Source: Oscillospiraceae bacterium
GTDB taxonomy: Bacteria > Bacillota > Clostridia > Oscillospirales > Ruminococcaceae
Assembly: GCA_003512525.1 (NCBI GenBank)
Contig: DOQG01000053.1
Location: 32,958 to 62,998 of the forward strand
Direction: 5' to 3'
Length of the DNA stretch: 30,041 bases
In this document: positions 16,473 to 24,986 of the stretch, piece by piece
How the letters are laid out: each line of letters begins with the position of its first letter
How positions within the stretch are numbered: the first letter of the stretch is position 1
Translations under genes and position numbers: made by a program
The notes under the pieces: generated by a model
The model's input: only the letters and a program-made list of their open reading frames with translations
The model's database searches: none
What the model was told of the DNA's origin: nothing

Positions 16473-16506
16473 AAACGCACAAAGTCTTTTGTGACTTTGC
16501 GCGTTT
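16473..16506 (-). terminator. Rho-independent terminator after the CDF gene
   Basis: A 14-pair stem with one mismatch (AAACGC.CAAAGTC against GACTTTG.GCGTTT) around a six-base loop is followed on the minus strand by TTTATTTTAAG. It begins 11 bases after the CDF stop codon and separates that gene from the tmk operon promoter. Confidence 0.85.
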
Positions 16507-16517
16507 AAAATCATTAT

Positions 16518-17684
16518 TCAACACATTGAACGTTCAACGGTAATGACTGCATTCAGCCTGCCGTCCTTTTCAGCTATCTGTTCCCTTACCATAGCAGAAA
16601 GCTCGCCGTCCTTATATCTGAAGCCGAAAGGCGTTACCAGATCGAATATGACGTTAATTCGCGACACACCGTCTGTAATGCGGAAATCGTGGATAGTAAG
16701 GCTGCTGTCGATATCTTTTATCGTATCAATGACAACTTTTTTCACTTCTTCGACCTTATTATCATTCACTACGACAGGATCCATATGAATGGTAACACTG
16801 CACCTGTACTTTTCACGCAGATCGTCCTCGATAAGGTCTATAAGCTCATGTGCAAGCATTATATCTGTTTTACTGCTTATTTCGGCATGGAGCGAGATCA
16901 CCATTCTGCCTACACCGTAATCATGCACCATAAGGTCATGTACGCCGACTATCCCGTCATAGCTCATTACAGTGCTTTCGATCTCGTCCACAAGCTCCTT
17001 TTTTGGCTTTGTGCCAAGCAATGGGGTAAGGCTTTCCTTGAATGTGTTGAAGCCTGTGTAAAGGATAAACAGCGCAACAACGATACCCGCATATGCGTCA
17101 AGCTCAACGCCTGACAACAGCTGAATGAACATACAAATTATAACGACCGATGTAGAAATGCAGTCCGACAGAGAGTCTGCCGCCGCGGCTTTCATCGTGT
17201 TGCTGTCTATCTTCTTACCGAGCTTTGTATTGAACAGCGCCATCCACAGCTTTACAAGAAGCGACGCTCCAAGCACCGATACAGCAAGTATGCTGAACTC
17301 CGACTTTTCGGGCGAGAAGATCTTTTCCACCGAGCTTTTACCAAGCTCAAAGCCCATCATCATTATAATAAAAGAAATTATTATACCGGAAACATATTCC
17401 ATTCTGCCGTGACCGTAGGGGTGCTCGCTGTCGGCTGGCATTCCTGCCATTTTAAATCCGACAAAGGTCATTATTGATGAACCTGCGTCTGAAAGGTTAT
17501 TGAATGCGTCTGCAATTACGGAAATACCGCCCGATAATATACCCGCAATAAGCTTGCCGATAAACAAAAGTATATTCAGCACAATTCCGGTAAATGCGCC
17601 CAGATACCCATAACATTTTCTGACGGCAGGATCAGTAGTATTTTTACTGTCTTTTATAAAGAGTTTTATAAGCAGATTAGTCAT
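16518..17684 (-). CDS. Cation diffusion facilitator family metal transporter
   Basis: This 388-residue inner-membrane protein exports divalent metals by proton exchange. Membrane helices are visible at about 28-50, 53-78, 97-115, 132-150, 173-192 and 197-213, followed by a cytoplasmic ferredoxin-like domain with VHDLMVHDYG (248-257) and TIHMDP (298-303). The helix-2 metal site reads N62-xxx-D66 and helix 5 D170-xxx-D174. This is not the His-xxx-Asp pattern of zinc-selective members, so manganese or iron is as likely as zinc. HPYGHGRMEY (88-97) is the family loop motif. GGGAGAA precedes the ATG. A hairpin at 17710-17737 separates it from argF; I see no dedicated promoter, so read-through from the arginine genes is possible. 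Confidence 0.92.
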   Translation of the reverse strand: MTNLLIKLFIKDSKNTTDPAVRKCYGYLGAFTGIVLNILLFIGKLIAGILSGGISVIADAFNNLSDAGSSIMTFVGFKMAGMPADSEHPYGHGRMEYVSGIIISFIIMMMGFELGKSSVEKIFSPEKSEFSILAVSVLGASLLVKLWMALFNTKLGKKIDSNTMKAAAADSLSDCISTSVVIICMFIQLLSGVELDAYAGIVVALFILYTGFNTFKESLTPLLGTKPKKELVDEIESTVMSYDGIVGVHDLMVHDYGVGRMVISLHAEISSKTDIMLAHELIDLIEDDLREKYRCSVTIHMDPVVVNDNKVEEVKKVVIDTIKDIDSSLTIHDFRITDGVSRINVIFDLVTPFGFRYKDGELSAMVREQIAEKDGRLNAVITVERSMC

Positions 17685-17709
17685 GACTATTCTCCCATAT
17701 TACACGAAT

Positions 17710-17737
17710 ACGGAGCAACATTTCAGCGTTGCTCCGT
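17710..17737 (-). terminator. Hairpin after argF, end of the arginine operon
   Basis: ACGGAGCAAC and GTTGCTCCGT form a perfect 10-pair stem with an eight-base loop, about 30 bases after the argF stop codon. The following bases (ATTCGTG) are not a good U tract, so termination may be incomplete and allow some read-through into the CDF gene. Confidence 0.6.
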
Positions 17738-17768
17738 CCCATATATTCTGTTAATAAGCCTGAATATA

Positions 17769-18680
17769 TCAGTCCTTGTTGCCCATCAGCAGTACCATAA
17801 CTGCCTTCTGTGCATGAAGTCTGTTTTCAGCCTCGTCAAATATCTCGTTAGCATGCTCTTCAAATACCTTGGCTGTGATCTCCTCTTCCCTGTGTGCAGG
17901 CAGGCAGTGCTGAACCATAGCATCGGGCTTAGCGACAGCCATAACCTCATCGTTTATCTGGAAGCCCTTGAATGCTTTCTTTCTGATCTCAGCTTCGCCT
18001 TCCTGTCCCATAGATGCCCATACATCTGTGAAGATAACGTCTGCGTCCTTTGCAGCCTTTATGGGATCGTCTGTCAGCTCGAAGCAGTCATACTTTTCTG
18101 CAAATGCGAGAGTTGTAGCGGCGGGGTGATAGTTTTCAGGGCAGGCAACAGATACGCTCATACCTGTCTTTAAGCCGCCTACGATAAGTGAATTTGCCAT
18201 ATTGTTGCCGTCGCCTATGTAGCACATCTTTAAGCCGTCAAGCTTGCCCTTATACTCACGGATCGTCATAAGATCTGCAAGCACCTGGCAGGGGTGCGAA
18301 AGGTCGGTAAGACCGTTAATTATCGGAATATTACCGTATTCTGCAAGGTTCTCGACCTCAGCCTGATCGAATGTTCTTATCATAATACCGTCAATGTAGC
18401 GTGAAAGCACTCTTGCTGTATCCTGTATAGGCTCGCCTCTGCCTATCTGCATATCGCTTGCAGAGAGGTAAAGAGGATTGCCGCCGAGCTGATACATACC
18501 TGTTTCAAAAGAAACTCTTGTTCTTGTAGAAGCCTTGCGGAAGATCATACCGAGCGTCTTGCCCTTTAAATGGTCGTGGGGAATGCCGTGCTTGAGCTCA
18601 TACTTGAGCTGGTCTGCGAGATTGAGTATCTCTATGATCTCCTCTGTGCTGAGATCCATCATCTTAAGTAAGTGTTTCAT
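17769..18680 (-). CDS. argF: Ornithine carbamoyltransferase
   Basis: This 303-residue cytoplasmic enzyme makes citrulline from ornithine and carbamoyl phosphate. The carbamoyl phosphate loop STRTR is at 51-55, HPCQ at 129-132, the ornithine-side DVWASMGQE at 219-227 and HCLPAHR at 258-264; the ornithine-binding pattern and overall length are those of anabolic OTCases. It is the last gene of the arginine run, 30 bases after argD, with AAAGGAAAG before the ATG. A hairpin follows at 17710-17737. The anabolic assignment rests on the biosynthetic neighbours, since catabolic ArcB enzymes share the motifs. Confidence 0.97.
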   Translation of the reverse strand: MKHLLKMMDLSTEEIIEILNLADQLKYELKHGIPHDHLKGKTLGMIFRKASTRTRVSFETGMYQLGGNPLYLSASDMQIGRGEPIQDTARVLSRYIDGIMIRTFDQAEVENLAEYGNIPIINGLTDLSHPCQVLADLMTIREYKGKLDGLKMCYIGDGNNMANSLIVGGLKTGMSVSVACPENYHPAATTLAFAEKYDCFELTDDPIKAAKDADVIFTDVWASMGQEGEAEIRKKAFKGFQINDEVMAVAKPDAMVQHCLPAHREEEITAKVFEEHANEIFDEAENRLHAQKAVMVLLMGNKD

Positions 18681-18710
18681 AATTCTTTCCTTTCGGTTTT
18701 AGTTTTTATT

Positions 18711-19874
18711 TTACTTTAAAAGCTCTGCGAGTATTTCAAGACCCCTGTCAATATCTTCATAAGAGATAGTAAGCGGAGGAAGAAGTCTTAACTTTTCCTT
18801 AGCGGTAAGGATAAGAAGCCCATGTTCAAGAGCGGCATTAAGTATATCCTTTGCATTCTTGGTCTTTAGCTTTATGCCGATCATAAGACCCATACCCGTA
18901 ACCGATTCGACCTCAGGGATAGCATTCAGCTTTTCGGTTATATATCTGCCCTTATCAGCGACCTGTGACAGGAAAATCGGATCTGCCGCTTTTTTAAGCA
19001 CCTCAATAGCACCCGCACACGCGATAGGATTTCCGCCGAATGTGGAGCCATGCGTACCGGGAGTAAGTACATTCGCGCACTTTTCGCCGCTAAGGCACGC
19101 GCCCATCGGGATACCCCCTGCAATACCCTTGGCAAGAGTGATTATATCGGCTTTCTTGCCAAAATTGTCGCCTGCAAGGAATTTGCCCGTTCTGCCGACG
19201 CCCGTCTGTACTTCATCGGAGATCGTCAACACATCACGCTCGGCACAAAGCTCAAATATTGCGTCAACGAACTTCTGCTCCAGCGGCACAACGCCGCCCT
19301 CGCCCTGTATGTACTCAAACATTACTGCGCATACCGTATCATCGAGCTTTGCCTTTAGGTCTTCTATGTTGTTTGCTTCAACATTTATAAATCCGTCAAC
19401 GAACGGGAAGAAGTAGTTGTGGAACACGTCCTGTCCCGTAGCCGACAGCGTGCAGAGCGTTCTGCCGTGGAATGAGTTTACAAGTGTGATTATGTTGTGT
19501 CTGCCCTTGCCGTACTTATCAAAGCTGTACTTTCTTGCTATCTTGATGGCACATTCGTTGGCTTCCGCGCCGCTGTTGCAAAGGAACATATTTTTCATGC
19601 CTGTAGCTTCCGACAATCTCTCGGCAAACTCAGCCTGTACCTTTGTGTAATAGTAGTTTGAGGTATGCTGTATACTGCGTACCTGTTTGCACACAGCGTC
19701 AGCCCACTCCTTGTTGCAATAGCCGAGCGAGTTTGTGCCGATACCGCTGCCGAAATCTATATACATCTTGCCGTTTTCATCAACAGCCCTGTCGTCCTCG
19801 CCCTTATCAAGCACAACGTTCAGTCTGCCGTATGAGCCCATTATATGCGAGTTGAATTTGTCAATAGTATTCAT
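18711..19874 (-). CDS. argD: Acetylornithine aminotransferase
   Basis: A 387-residue class III PLP aminotransferase that converts N-acetylglutamate semialdehyde and glutamate to N-acetylornithine and 2-oxoglutarate. The PLP lysine is Lys249 (TLAKGIAGG) and the cofactor aspartate Asp220 in ISDEVQTGVGRTGK. SGAEANE is at 101-107. Motifs and length fit ArgD better than GABA aminotransferases, and the position between argB and argF settles it. GGAAAGGA precedes the ATG. Spacing is 29 bases from argB and 30 to argF, consistent with one transcript. Confidence 0.97.
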   Translation of the reverse strand: MNTIDKFNSHIMGSYGRLNVVLDKGEDDRAVDENGKMYIDFGSGIGTNSLGYCNKEWADAVCKQVRSIQHTSNYYYTKVQAEFAERLSEATGMKNMFLCNSGAEANECAIKIARKYSFDKYGKGRHNIITLVNSFHGRTLCTLSATGQDVFHNYFFPFVDGFINVEANNIEDLKAKLDDTVCAVMFEYIQGEGGVVPLEQKFVDAIFELCAERDVLTISDEVQTGVGRTGKFLAGDNFGKKADIITLAKGIAGGIPMGACLSGEKCANVLTPGTHGSTFGGNPIACAGAIEVLKKAADPIFLSQVADKGRYITEKLNAIPEVESVTGMGLMIGIKLKTKNAKDILNAALEHGLLILTAKEKLRLLPPLTISYEDIDRGLEILAELLK

Positions 19875-19903
19875 AATCTGTCCTTTCCGCTTACGTCATT
19901 ATG

Positions 19904-20755
19904 TCAGATAATCATCGTACCTGCGCCCTCGTTTGTAAGCAGTTCTATAAGAATTGAATGAGGTATTCTTCCGTCAATGATATTTGCTTTCTTTACACCT
20001 CTTCGGACAGCCTCGACACAGCAGTCGATCTTGGGTATCATGCCACCTGAGATTATGCCTTGCTTTTTGAGATAAGGCACTTCTGAAACACCGACAGTAT
20101 GTATAAGCGTGGTGTCGTCGTCCTTGTCTTCGAGAAGTCCCTTGATATCGGTCATAAGAATAAGGTTTTCAGCCTTCATCTCAGCCGCAATTCTTGCCGC
20201 CGCCGTATCCGCATTGATATTATATACAGTTCCGTCCTTGCCTGCCGCAACGGTCGAAATTACAGGGATATAGCCCTTTTCAAGAACATCGTTTATAATG
20301 CTTACGTTTACCTGCGTGATCTCGCCTACAAGCCCGAGATCCGGGTCAAGCTGCTCGGCTTCGATCATATGATCGTCAAGTCCGCAAAGACCTACCGCCC
20401 TGCCCTTGTGGCTGTAGAGCAGATCGACAAGATCCTTGTTGACCTTACCGCAGAGCACCATCTGAACGATGTTGATCGTTTCTTCATCGGTATAGCGCAG
20501 TCCGTTTACAAACTTGCTCTCCTTGCCGACCTTTTTCAGCATTGCGTTTATTTCGGGTCCGCCGCCGTGTACAAGCACTATCTTGATACCGCACAGCGAC
20601 AGCAGAACAAGGTCTGACATGACCGCCTGCTTCAGCTTGTCGTTTGTCATCGCGTTACCGCCGTACTTTACCACTACGACCTTGTTTGAATACTGCTGTA
20701 TATAAGGAAGAGCATCGCTTAATATGCCGGCTCTCTTTTCGTTTTCAAGTTCCAT
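19904..20755 (-). CDS. argB: Acetylglutamate kinase
   Basis: A 283-residue amino acid kinase that phosphorylates N-acetylglutamate, the committed step. VVVVKYGGNAM (26-36) holds the catalytic lysine (Lys30) and HGGGPEIN (63-70) binds the phosphates; NADTAAARIAAEM is in the substrate and nucleotide region. An N-terminal helix ahead of the first strand (about 5-22, ending ALPYIQQY) and the end LLTNEGAGTMI are features of arginine-inhibited hexameric kinases, so feedback inhibition is likely. It starts 20 bases after argJ with GAAAGGA upstream. Confidence 0.97.
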   Translation of the reverse strand: MELENEKRAGILSDALPYIQQYSNKVVVVKYGGNAMTNDKLKQAVMSDLVLLSLCGIKIVLVHGGGPEINAMLKKVGKESKFVNGLRYTDEETINIVQMVLCGKVNKDLVDLLYSHKGRAVGLCGLDDHMIEAEQLDPDLGLVGEITQVNVSIINDVLEKGYIPVISTVAAGKDGTVYNINADTAAARIAAEMKAENLILMTDIKGLLEDKDDDTTLIHTVGVSEVPYLKKQGIISGGMIPKIDCCVEAVRRGVKKANIIDGRIPHSILIELLTNEGAGTMII

Positions 20756-20775
20756 TTTCTTTTGTCCTTTCGGTG

Positions 20776-22008
20776 TCAGCTTCTGTATTCTGCGTTTATC
20801 TTTACATATTCATAAGTCAGGTCGCATCCCCATGCTACCGACTTATCCGCACCATCGTGCATATCAATTCTGATAACAATTTCATCTTCGGACAGTATCT
20901 TGAACGCTTCGTCCTCTGAGAAGTCAACGCCTGCGCCGTTCTCACAAACCTTTACACTGCCCTTTGACGATGACAGAACGACCTCGACCTTTGAAATATC
21001 AAAGTCACCCTCGGCATAGCCTATTGCGCAGAGGATACGTCCCCAGTTGGCGTCAGCCGCAAATATAGCCGCCTTTAAAAGACTGCTGTTTATAACAGAC
21101 AGTGCAACGCTCTTTGCGACCGCTTCAGTAGGCGCATGATCAACTACGCATTCCATCAGCTTAGTTGCACCCTCGCCGTCACGGGCGGTTTCTCTTGCAA
21201 GATTCATCATTACAGCGTAAAGACCGTTGATGAACACCTCATAATCCTTGTCCTCGGCTGTGATCTCCTTGTTGCCCGCAAGACCCGACGCCATAATGCA
21301 CAGCGTATCATTTGTAGATGTATCACCGTCCACGCTCACCATATTGTAGGTGATATCAGCTGTTCTTTTCAGCGCCTTGTGCAGAAGCTCCGCATTTATC
21401 TTTACATCGGTCGTGATAAAAGCAAGCATTGTAGCCATATTGGGATTTATCATACCGCTGCCCTTGCTGATACCGCCGATATGACAGGTCTTACCGTCAA
21501 GCGTAAACTCTACCGCAAGCTCCTTTTTGCGTGTATCGGTCGTCATTATCGCCTCGCACGCAAGCGAGCTTCCGTCCTTGCTTATGCTGTCTACAAGCGT
21601 CTTGATATTGTTCTTCACAGGGTCTATCGACAGCTTCTGTCCGATAACGCCTGTAGAGCCTACTATCATATCGTTCTTATCAATACCGAGCTCGTTTGCA
21701 CAAAGCTCGCACATCTGCTCTGCGATCTCAATACCGTTTGAGTTGCAGGTGTTTGCGTTGCCACTGTTTACAATGACCGCCTGAGCAATACCGTTCTTAA
21801 GGTGTTCCTTTGTAACGATTATCGGCGCGCCCTTGACCTTGTTCTGCGTGTAGATCGCCGCCGCCGTACACTTTGTGTCACAGCTGATAACAGCAAGGTC
21901 ACGCTTTTTTGAGCCGGGCTTTATACCAACGTTTATACCACCCGCCTTGAAGCCTTTTGCGGCGCATACGCCCTTGTCGACTAATTTATAATTATCAAAT
22001 TCAACCAT
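20776..22008 (-). CDS. argJ: Glutamate N-acetyltransferase / ArgJ
   Basis: A 410-residue ArgJ that transfers the acetyl group from N-acetylornithine to glutamate, so acetate is recycled. It is made as a precursor that cleaves itself before Thr193, seen in KGSGMINPNMATMLAF; the new N-terminal Thr is the nucleophile. The GSTGVIGQKL block (117-126) and the NWGRI motif in the second half are typical. Whether it can also use acetyl-CoA (bifunctional form) is not decided by these motifs. The reading frame is intact through the cleavage site. GAGGT precedes the ATG and the gene is 17 bases after argC. Confidence 0.97.
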   Translation of the reverse strand: MVEFDNYKLVDKGVCAAKGFKAGGINVGIKPGSKKRDLAVISCDTKCTAAAIYTQNKVKGAPIIVTKEHLKNGIAQAVIVNSGNANTCNSNGIEIAEQMCELCANELGIDKNDMIVGSTGVIGQKLSIDPVKNNIKTLVDSISKDGSSLACEAIMTTDTRKKELAVEFTLDGKTCHIGGISKGSGMINPNMATMLAFITTDVKINAELLHKALKRTADITYNMVSVDGDTSTNDTLCIMASGLAGNKEITAEDKDYEVFINGLYAVMMNLARETARDGEGATKLMECVVDHAPTEAVAKSVALSVINSSLLKAAIFAADANWGRILCAIGYAEGDFDISKVEVVLSSSKGSVKVCENGAGVDFSEDEAFKILSEDEIVIRIDMHDGADKSVAWGCDLTYEYVKINAEYRS

Positions 22009-22025
22009 TGTTATTACCTCACTTA

Positions 22026-22973
22026 TTATACAAGACCGGTCGTTTCGTCAATACCCATCATTATGTTAAGGCACTGAACAGCCGCACCGCTTGCGCCCTT
22101 GCCTAAGTTATCAAGTCTTGAGCAAAGCACTATACGTTCATCGTTTCCGCAAACGAATATCTCCATATTGTTCTTACCCGATAATGTGTTTGCGGCAAGG
22201 AAGCCGTTTTCGAGAACACCCTCGCCCATAACAGGCATTACCTTTACAAGATTTGCGTCTGCATAATGCTCAGTGAAAGCCTTGTGGATATCGGCAAGCG
22301 TATATTTCTTCGGCAGAAGTCTTGTAAGTACCGGAACAGTTACGACCATACCGCTGAAATAATCGCATATCAGAGGATTGAACACAGGCTTGTAGTCAAG
22401 TCCGCTTATCTTCATCATTTCAGGTAAGTGCTTATGCTCCTGAGGGAGTGCATACTGTCTGGGGCTGTAAAATTCTTCAGGCTTTTCATCGCTTTCGTAC
22501 ACTGCGATAGCCTTCTTTCCCGCTCCGCTGTAGCCGGATACCGCATGAGCGACCACCGGATAATCGCTCGGCATTATGCCCGCCTTTACAAGCGGATATA
22601 CAAGCGAAATAAAACCGCTTGCATAGCAGCCGGGAACAGCCACTCTCGATGAAGCCGCTATCTTTTCCCTGTGCTCCTTTGAAAGCTCAGGAAAGCCGTA
22701 TGCCCAGTCGGGATTTGTACGGTGCGCCGTAGACGCATCTATAATACGGACATTACTGCCCTTCGCAAGCTCTACTGCCTCTCTTGCGGCGGCATCGGGC
22801 AGGCAAAGGAAAGTGAAATCGGACGAGCATATAAACTTCTTACGCTCATCGTTATCCTTTCTCTTGTCCTCATCTATCTTCATTATTTCAATGTCGTTCC
22901 TGTCCTTGAAACGCTCAAGAATTTTAAGTCCGGTCGTTCCTTCCTGACCGTCAATATACACCTTTACGCTCAT
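22026..22973 (-). CDS. argC: N-acetyl-gamma-glutamyl-phosphate reductase, short (type 2) form
   Basis: This 315-residue NADPH-dependent reductase converts acetylglutamyl phosphate to the semialdehyde. The N-terminal DGQEGTTGLKILE (8-20) is the dinucleotide loop of the type 2 ArgC group, which is shorter than the Bacillus or E. coli type 1 form. Cys116 in VAVPGCYASGF is the catalytic cysteine, and HAVSGYSGAGKK follows. The C-terminal catalytic and dimer part is complete. AGAGGTG precedes the ATG, 11 bases after the GNAT gene. The type 2 form in a Firmicute cluster is unremarkable for Clostridia. Confidence 0.96.
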   Translation of the reverse strand: MSVKVYIDGQEGTTGLKILERFKDRNDIEIMKIDEDKRKDNDERKKFICSSDFTFLCLPDAAAREAVELAKGSNVRIIDASTAHRTNPDWAYGFPELSKEHREKIAASSRVAVPGCYASGFISLVYPLVKAGIMPSDYPVVAHAVSGYSGAGKKAIAVYESDEKPEEFYSPRQYALPQEHKHLPEMMKISGLDYKPVFNPLICDYFSGMVVTVPVLTRLLPKKYTLADIHKAFTEHYADANLVKVMPVMGEGVLENGFLAANTLSGKNNMEIFVCGNDERIVLCSRLDNLGKGASGAAVQCLNIMMGIDETTGLV

Positions 22974-22984
22974 ATAAGCACCTC

Positions 22985-23398
22985 TTATTTTTTAAGAAAT
23001 CTTGTCATTCCGCAGCCGCGTTCATCGTTAGGTCTGCGCATAAATCCGAGCTTTTCGTAAAACGGCTCTTTATCCTTTGCCGCCATAAGATTTATCATTA
23101 TCGTTTCGCCCTCGTCAGCGACCGACAACGCCTTGTCCATAAGCCTTGTAAGCATTCCTCTGCCTATGCCCTGTCCCTGATATTCGGGACGGACAATAAC
23201 GTCGCTTATAAAGAACTGATAGCCTCCGTCGCCGACAACTCGTGCCGAGCCGACCTCTTTCTCCCCGTCAAGCGCCGTTATTGCAAACACCGAACGTGTC
23301 AGCGCGCATTCAAGCTGTCTTGGCGAAAGTTCATACCAGCCAACACTGCGTCTGAACGAATTTATATCGTGCGGTAATCTGTATTCGTAAGTTATCAT
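22985..23398 (-). CDS. Small GNAT-family N-acetyltransferase in the arginine operon
   Basis: A 137-residue single-domain GNAT protein. The acetyl-CoA motif is RPEYQGQGIGRGML (about 69-82), preceded by ISDVIV, and FYEKLGF (112-118) is the C-terminal motif. Its start overlaps the argH stop (TGATG), so it is translationally coupled, and argC follows after 11 bases. Known arginine-pathway analogues are the short ArgA-type acetylglutamate synthases of mycobacteria and the ArgH-ArgA fusions of some marine gammaproteobacteria. A role in priming N-acetylglutamate is thus possible but not shown. The sequence also resembles generic amine acetyltransferases of Firmicutes. Confidence 0.88.
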   Translation of the reverse strand: MITYEYRLPHDINSFRRSVGWYELSPRQLECALTRSVFAITALDGEKEVGSARVVGDGGYQFFISDVIVRPEYQGQGIGRGMLTRLMDKALSVADEGETIMINLMAAKDKEPFYEKLGFMRRPNDERGCGMTRFLKK

Positions 23399-24786
23399 CA
23401 GATGTCGATACCGCCCAGTCTGCCTTCAAGCTCTGCTATCTGACGCTTTACTGCATCTGGAGCAGGTCCGCCGTCAACACCTCTTTGCATAACGCAGGTA
23501 TCAAGGCTTATTGCGTCATATACATCATTATCAAACGTTTCGCACAGCTTCTTGTACTCTTCTATCGGGAGCTGTTCAAGCGTTGTATTCTTCTCAATGC
23601 AAAGCGCAACGAGTGTACCTGTTATCTTATATGCCGTTCTGAAAGGAAGTCCCTTCTTAACGAGATAGTCAGCACAGTCTGTAGCATTGATAAAGCCCTT
23701 TGCGGCGGCAGTACGCATATTGTCTTTAAGTACCGTCATAGTCGCAAGCATAGGAGTAAATGTCGAGATACACAGCTTTACAGTATCCACTGCGTCAAAT
23801 ATTGCCTCCTTGTCCTCCTGCATATCCTTGTTGTATGCAAGCGGAAGTCCCTTCATCATTGTGAGAAGCGTCTGCAGATCGCCGTATACTCTCGCGGTCT
23901 TACCTCTGATAAGCTCTGTAACATCGGGATTTTTCTTCTGGGGCATTATCGAGCTGCCTGTAGAATAAGCATCGTCAAGCTCAATGAACTTGAACTCCCA
24001 TGAGCACCACATAATTATTTCCTCAGAAAATCTCGAAAGGTGCATCATAAGCATCGAAATGTCGGAGCACAGCTCAATGCAGAAATCCCTGTCGGATACG
24101 CCGTCAAGGCTGTTCATCGTAATATCCTTGAAACCGAGAAGCTCGGCGGTTCTCTTTCTGTTAAGAGGGTATGTCGTGCCTGCAAGCGCACACGAACCGA
24201 GCGGCATTACGTCCATTCTTTCCTTGCAGTCTGCAAGCCTTGTCAGATCCCTTGTCAGCATCTGCGCATAAGCCATAAGATGATGTGCGAATGTAACAGG
24301 CTGAGCACGCTGTAAGTGGGTATAGCCCGGCATTACTGTTTCGGTGTGCTGCTTTGCGATATCGATGATCGTATTTATAAGCTCGCGGACAAGCTTCGCG
24401 ATCTCATCGACTTCGTCCTTAAGATAAAGCTTTATATCAAGAGCTACCTGATCGTTTCTGCTCCTTGCGGTGTGAAGACGCTTTCCCGCATCGCCGATAC
24501 GGGCGGTAAGCTCCGCCTCAACGAACATATGGATATCTTCTGCATTTGGATCGAAATGAAGCTTTCCGCTTTCGATATCGCTTAAAATACCGTTCAGACC
24601 CTCGATAATTGCCTTGCTGTCGGCGGGGTCGATGATTCCGCACTCACCTAGCATTGTAGCGTGTGCTATCGAGCCCTTTATATCATGCTTGTACATTCTT
24701 GCGTCAAATGAGATAGAAGAATTAAAGTCGTTGACCTTTGTGTCGACTTCCTTTGAAAATCGTCCTGCCCACATCATTTTAGACAT
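23398..24786 (-). CDS. argH: Argininosuccinate lyase
   Basis: This 462-residue enzyme splits argininosuccinate to arginine and fumarate. The superfamily signature GSSIMPQKKNPD is at 277-288, HTARSRNDQ at 105-113 and GYTHLQRAQP at 154-163, all as expected. The start is the ATG at 24786 (MSKMMWAGRF), preceded by AAAGGAAA; an open frame extends 53 codons further upstream but the added peptide has no lyase similarity and lies in the intergenic hairpin region. The gene is 200 bases from argG, with an ARG-box-like sequence at 24808-24825, and overlaps the GNAT gene by one base. Confidence 0.97.
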   Translation of the reverse strand: MSKMMWAGRFSKEVDTKVNDFNSSISFDARMYKHDIKGSIAHATMLGECGIIDPADSKAIIEGLNGILSDIESGKLHFDPNAEDIHMFVEAELTARIGDAGKRLHTARSRNDQVALDIKLYLKDEVDEIAKLVRELINTIIDIAKQHTETVMPGYTHLQRAQPVTFAHHLMAYAQMLTRDLTRLADCKERMDVMPLGSCALAGTTYPLNRKRTAELLGFKDITMNSLDGVSDRDFCIELCSDISMLMMHLSRFSEEIIMWCSWEFKFIELDDAYSTGSSIMPQKKNPDVTELIRGKTARVYGDLQTLLTMMKGLPLAYNKDMQEDKEAIFDAVDTVKLCISTFTPMLATMTVLKDNMRTAAAKGFINATDCADYLVKKGLPFRTAYKITGTLVALCIEKNTTLEQLPIEEYKKLCETFDNDVYDAISLDTCVMQRGVDGGPAPDAVKRQIAELEGRLGGIDI

Positions 24787-24807
24787 ACTGTTGTTTCCTT
24801 TCAGATT

Positions 24808-24825
24808 TATGCTTTTATATTCATA
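24808..24825. promoter_or_regulatory. ARG-box-like operator before argH
   Basis: The minus strand reads TATGAATATAAAAGCATA, matching the ArgR/AhrC consensus (W-N-TGAAT-WWWW-ATTCA-N-W) at 16 of 18 positions, 8 of the 10 informative ones. It lies 21 bases before the argH ATG, overlapping the mRNA leader. The sequence is AT-rich, which raises the chance of accidental matches. Confidence 0.4.
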
Positions 24826-24884
24826 ACGCAAAAAGCGTCTTGTTTTTTCCGTTATAAATATAAAGTGTAAATAAAACACAATAC

Positions 24885-24962
24885 CGTACCGACCGAAAAG
24901 TCGGTACGAATCGTATCTTATAAAACCGTAAAAGCCGCAAGGCATAGTTTTACACCTTGCGG
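24885..24962 (-). terminator. Two hairpins between argG and argH
   Basis: Two perfect stems lie in the 200-base gap. CCGCAAGG/CCTTGCGG (24935-24962) has a 12-base loop and is followed leftward by CTTTTACGG. CGTACCGAC/GTCGGTACG (24885-24908) has a six-base loop and is followed leftward by GTATTGTGTTTTATTT. They may terminate part of the argG transcripts and set lower argH expression. I see no T-box or tRNA-like features. Confidence 0.55.
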
Positions 24963-24986
24963 GATTTACCGTAACGCTTTTAAAGC

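Noticed and set aside
24787..24945. Longer argH starting at 24945
   Set aside because: The extra 53 residues are unlike any lyase, lie over the intergenic hairpins and ARG-box-like site, and the ATG at 24786 has a good ribosome binding site.
24787..24986. T-box or riboswitch between argG and argH
   Set aside because: Only two simple hairpins are present; no T-box sequence, specifier loop or known riboswitch core could be seen.
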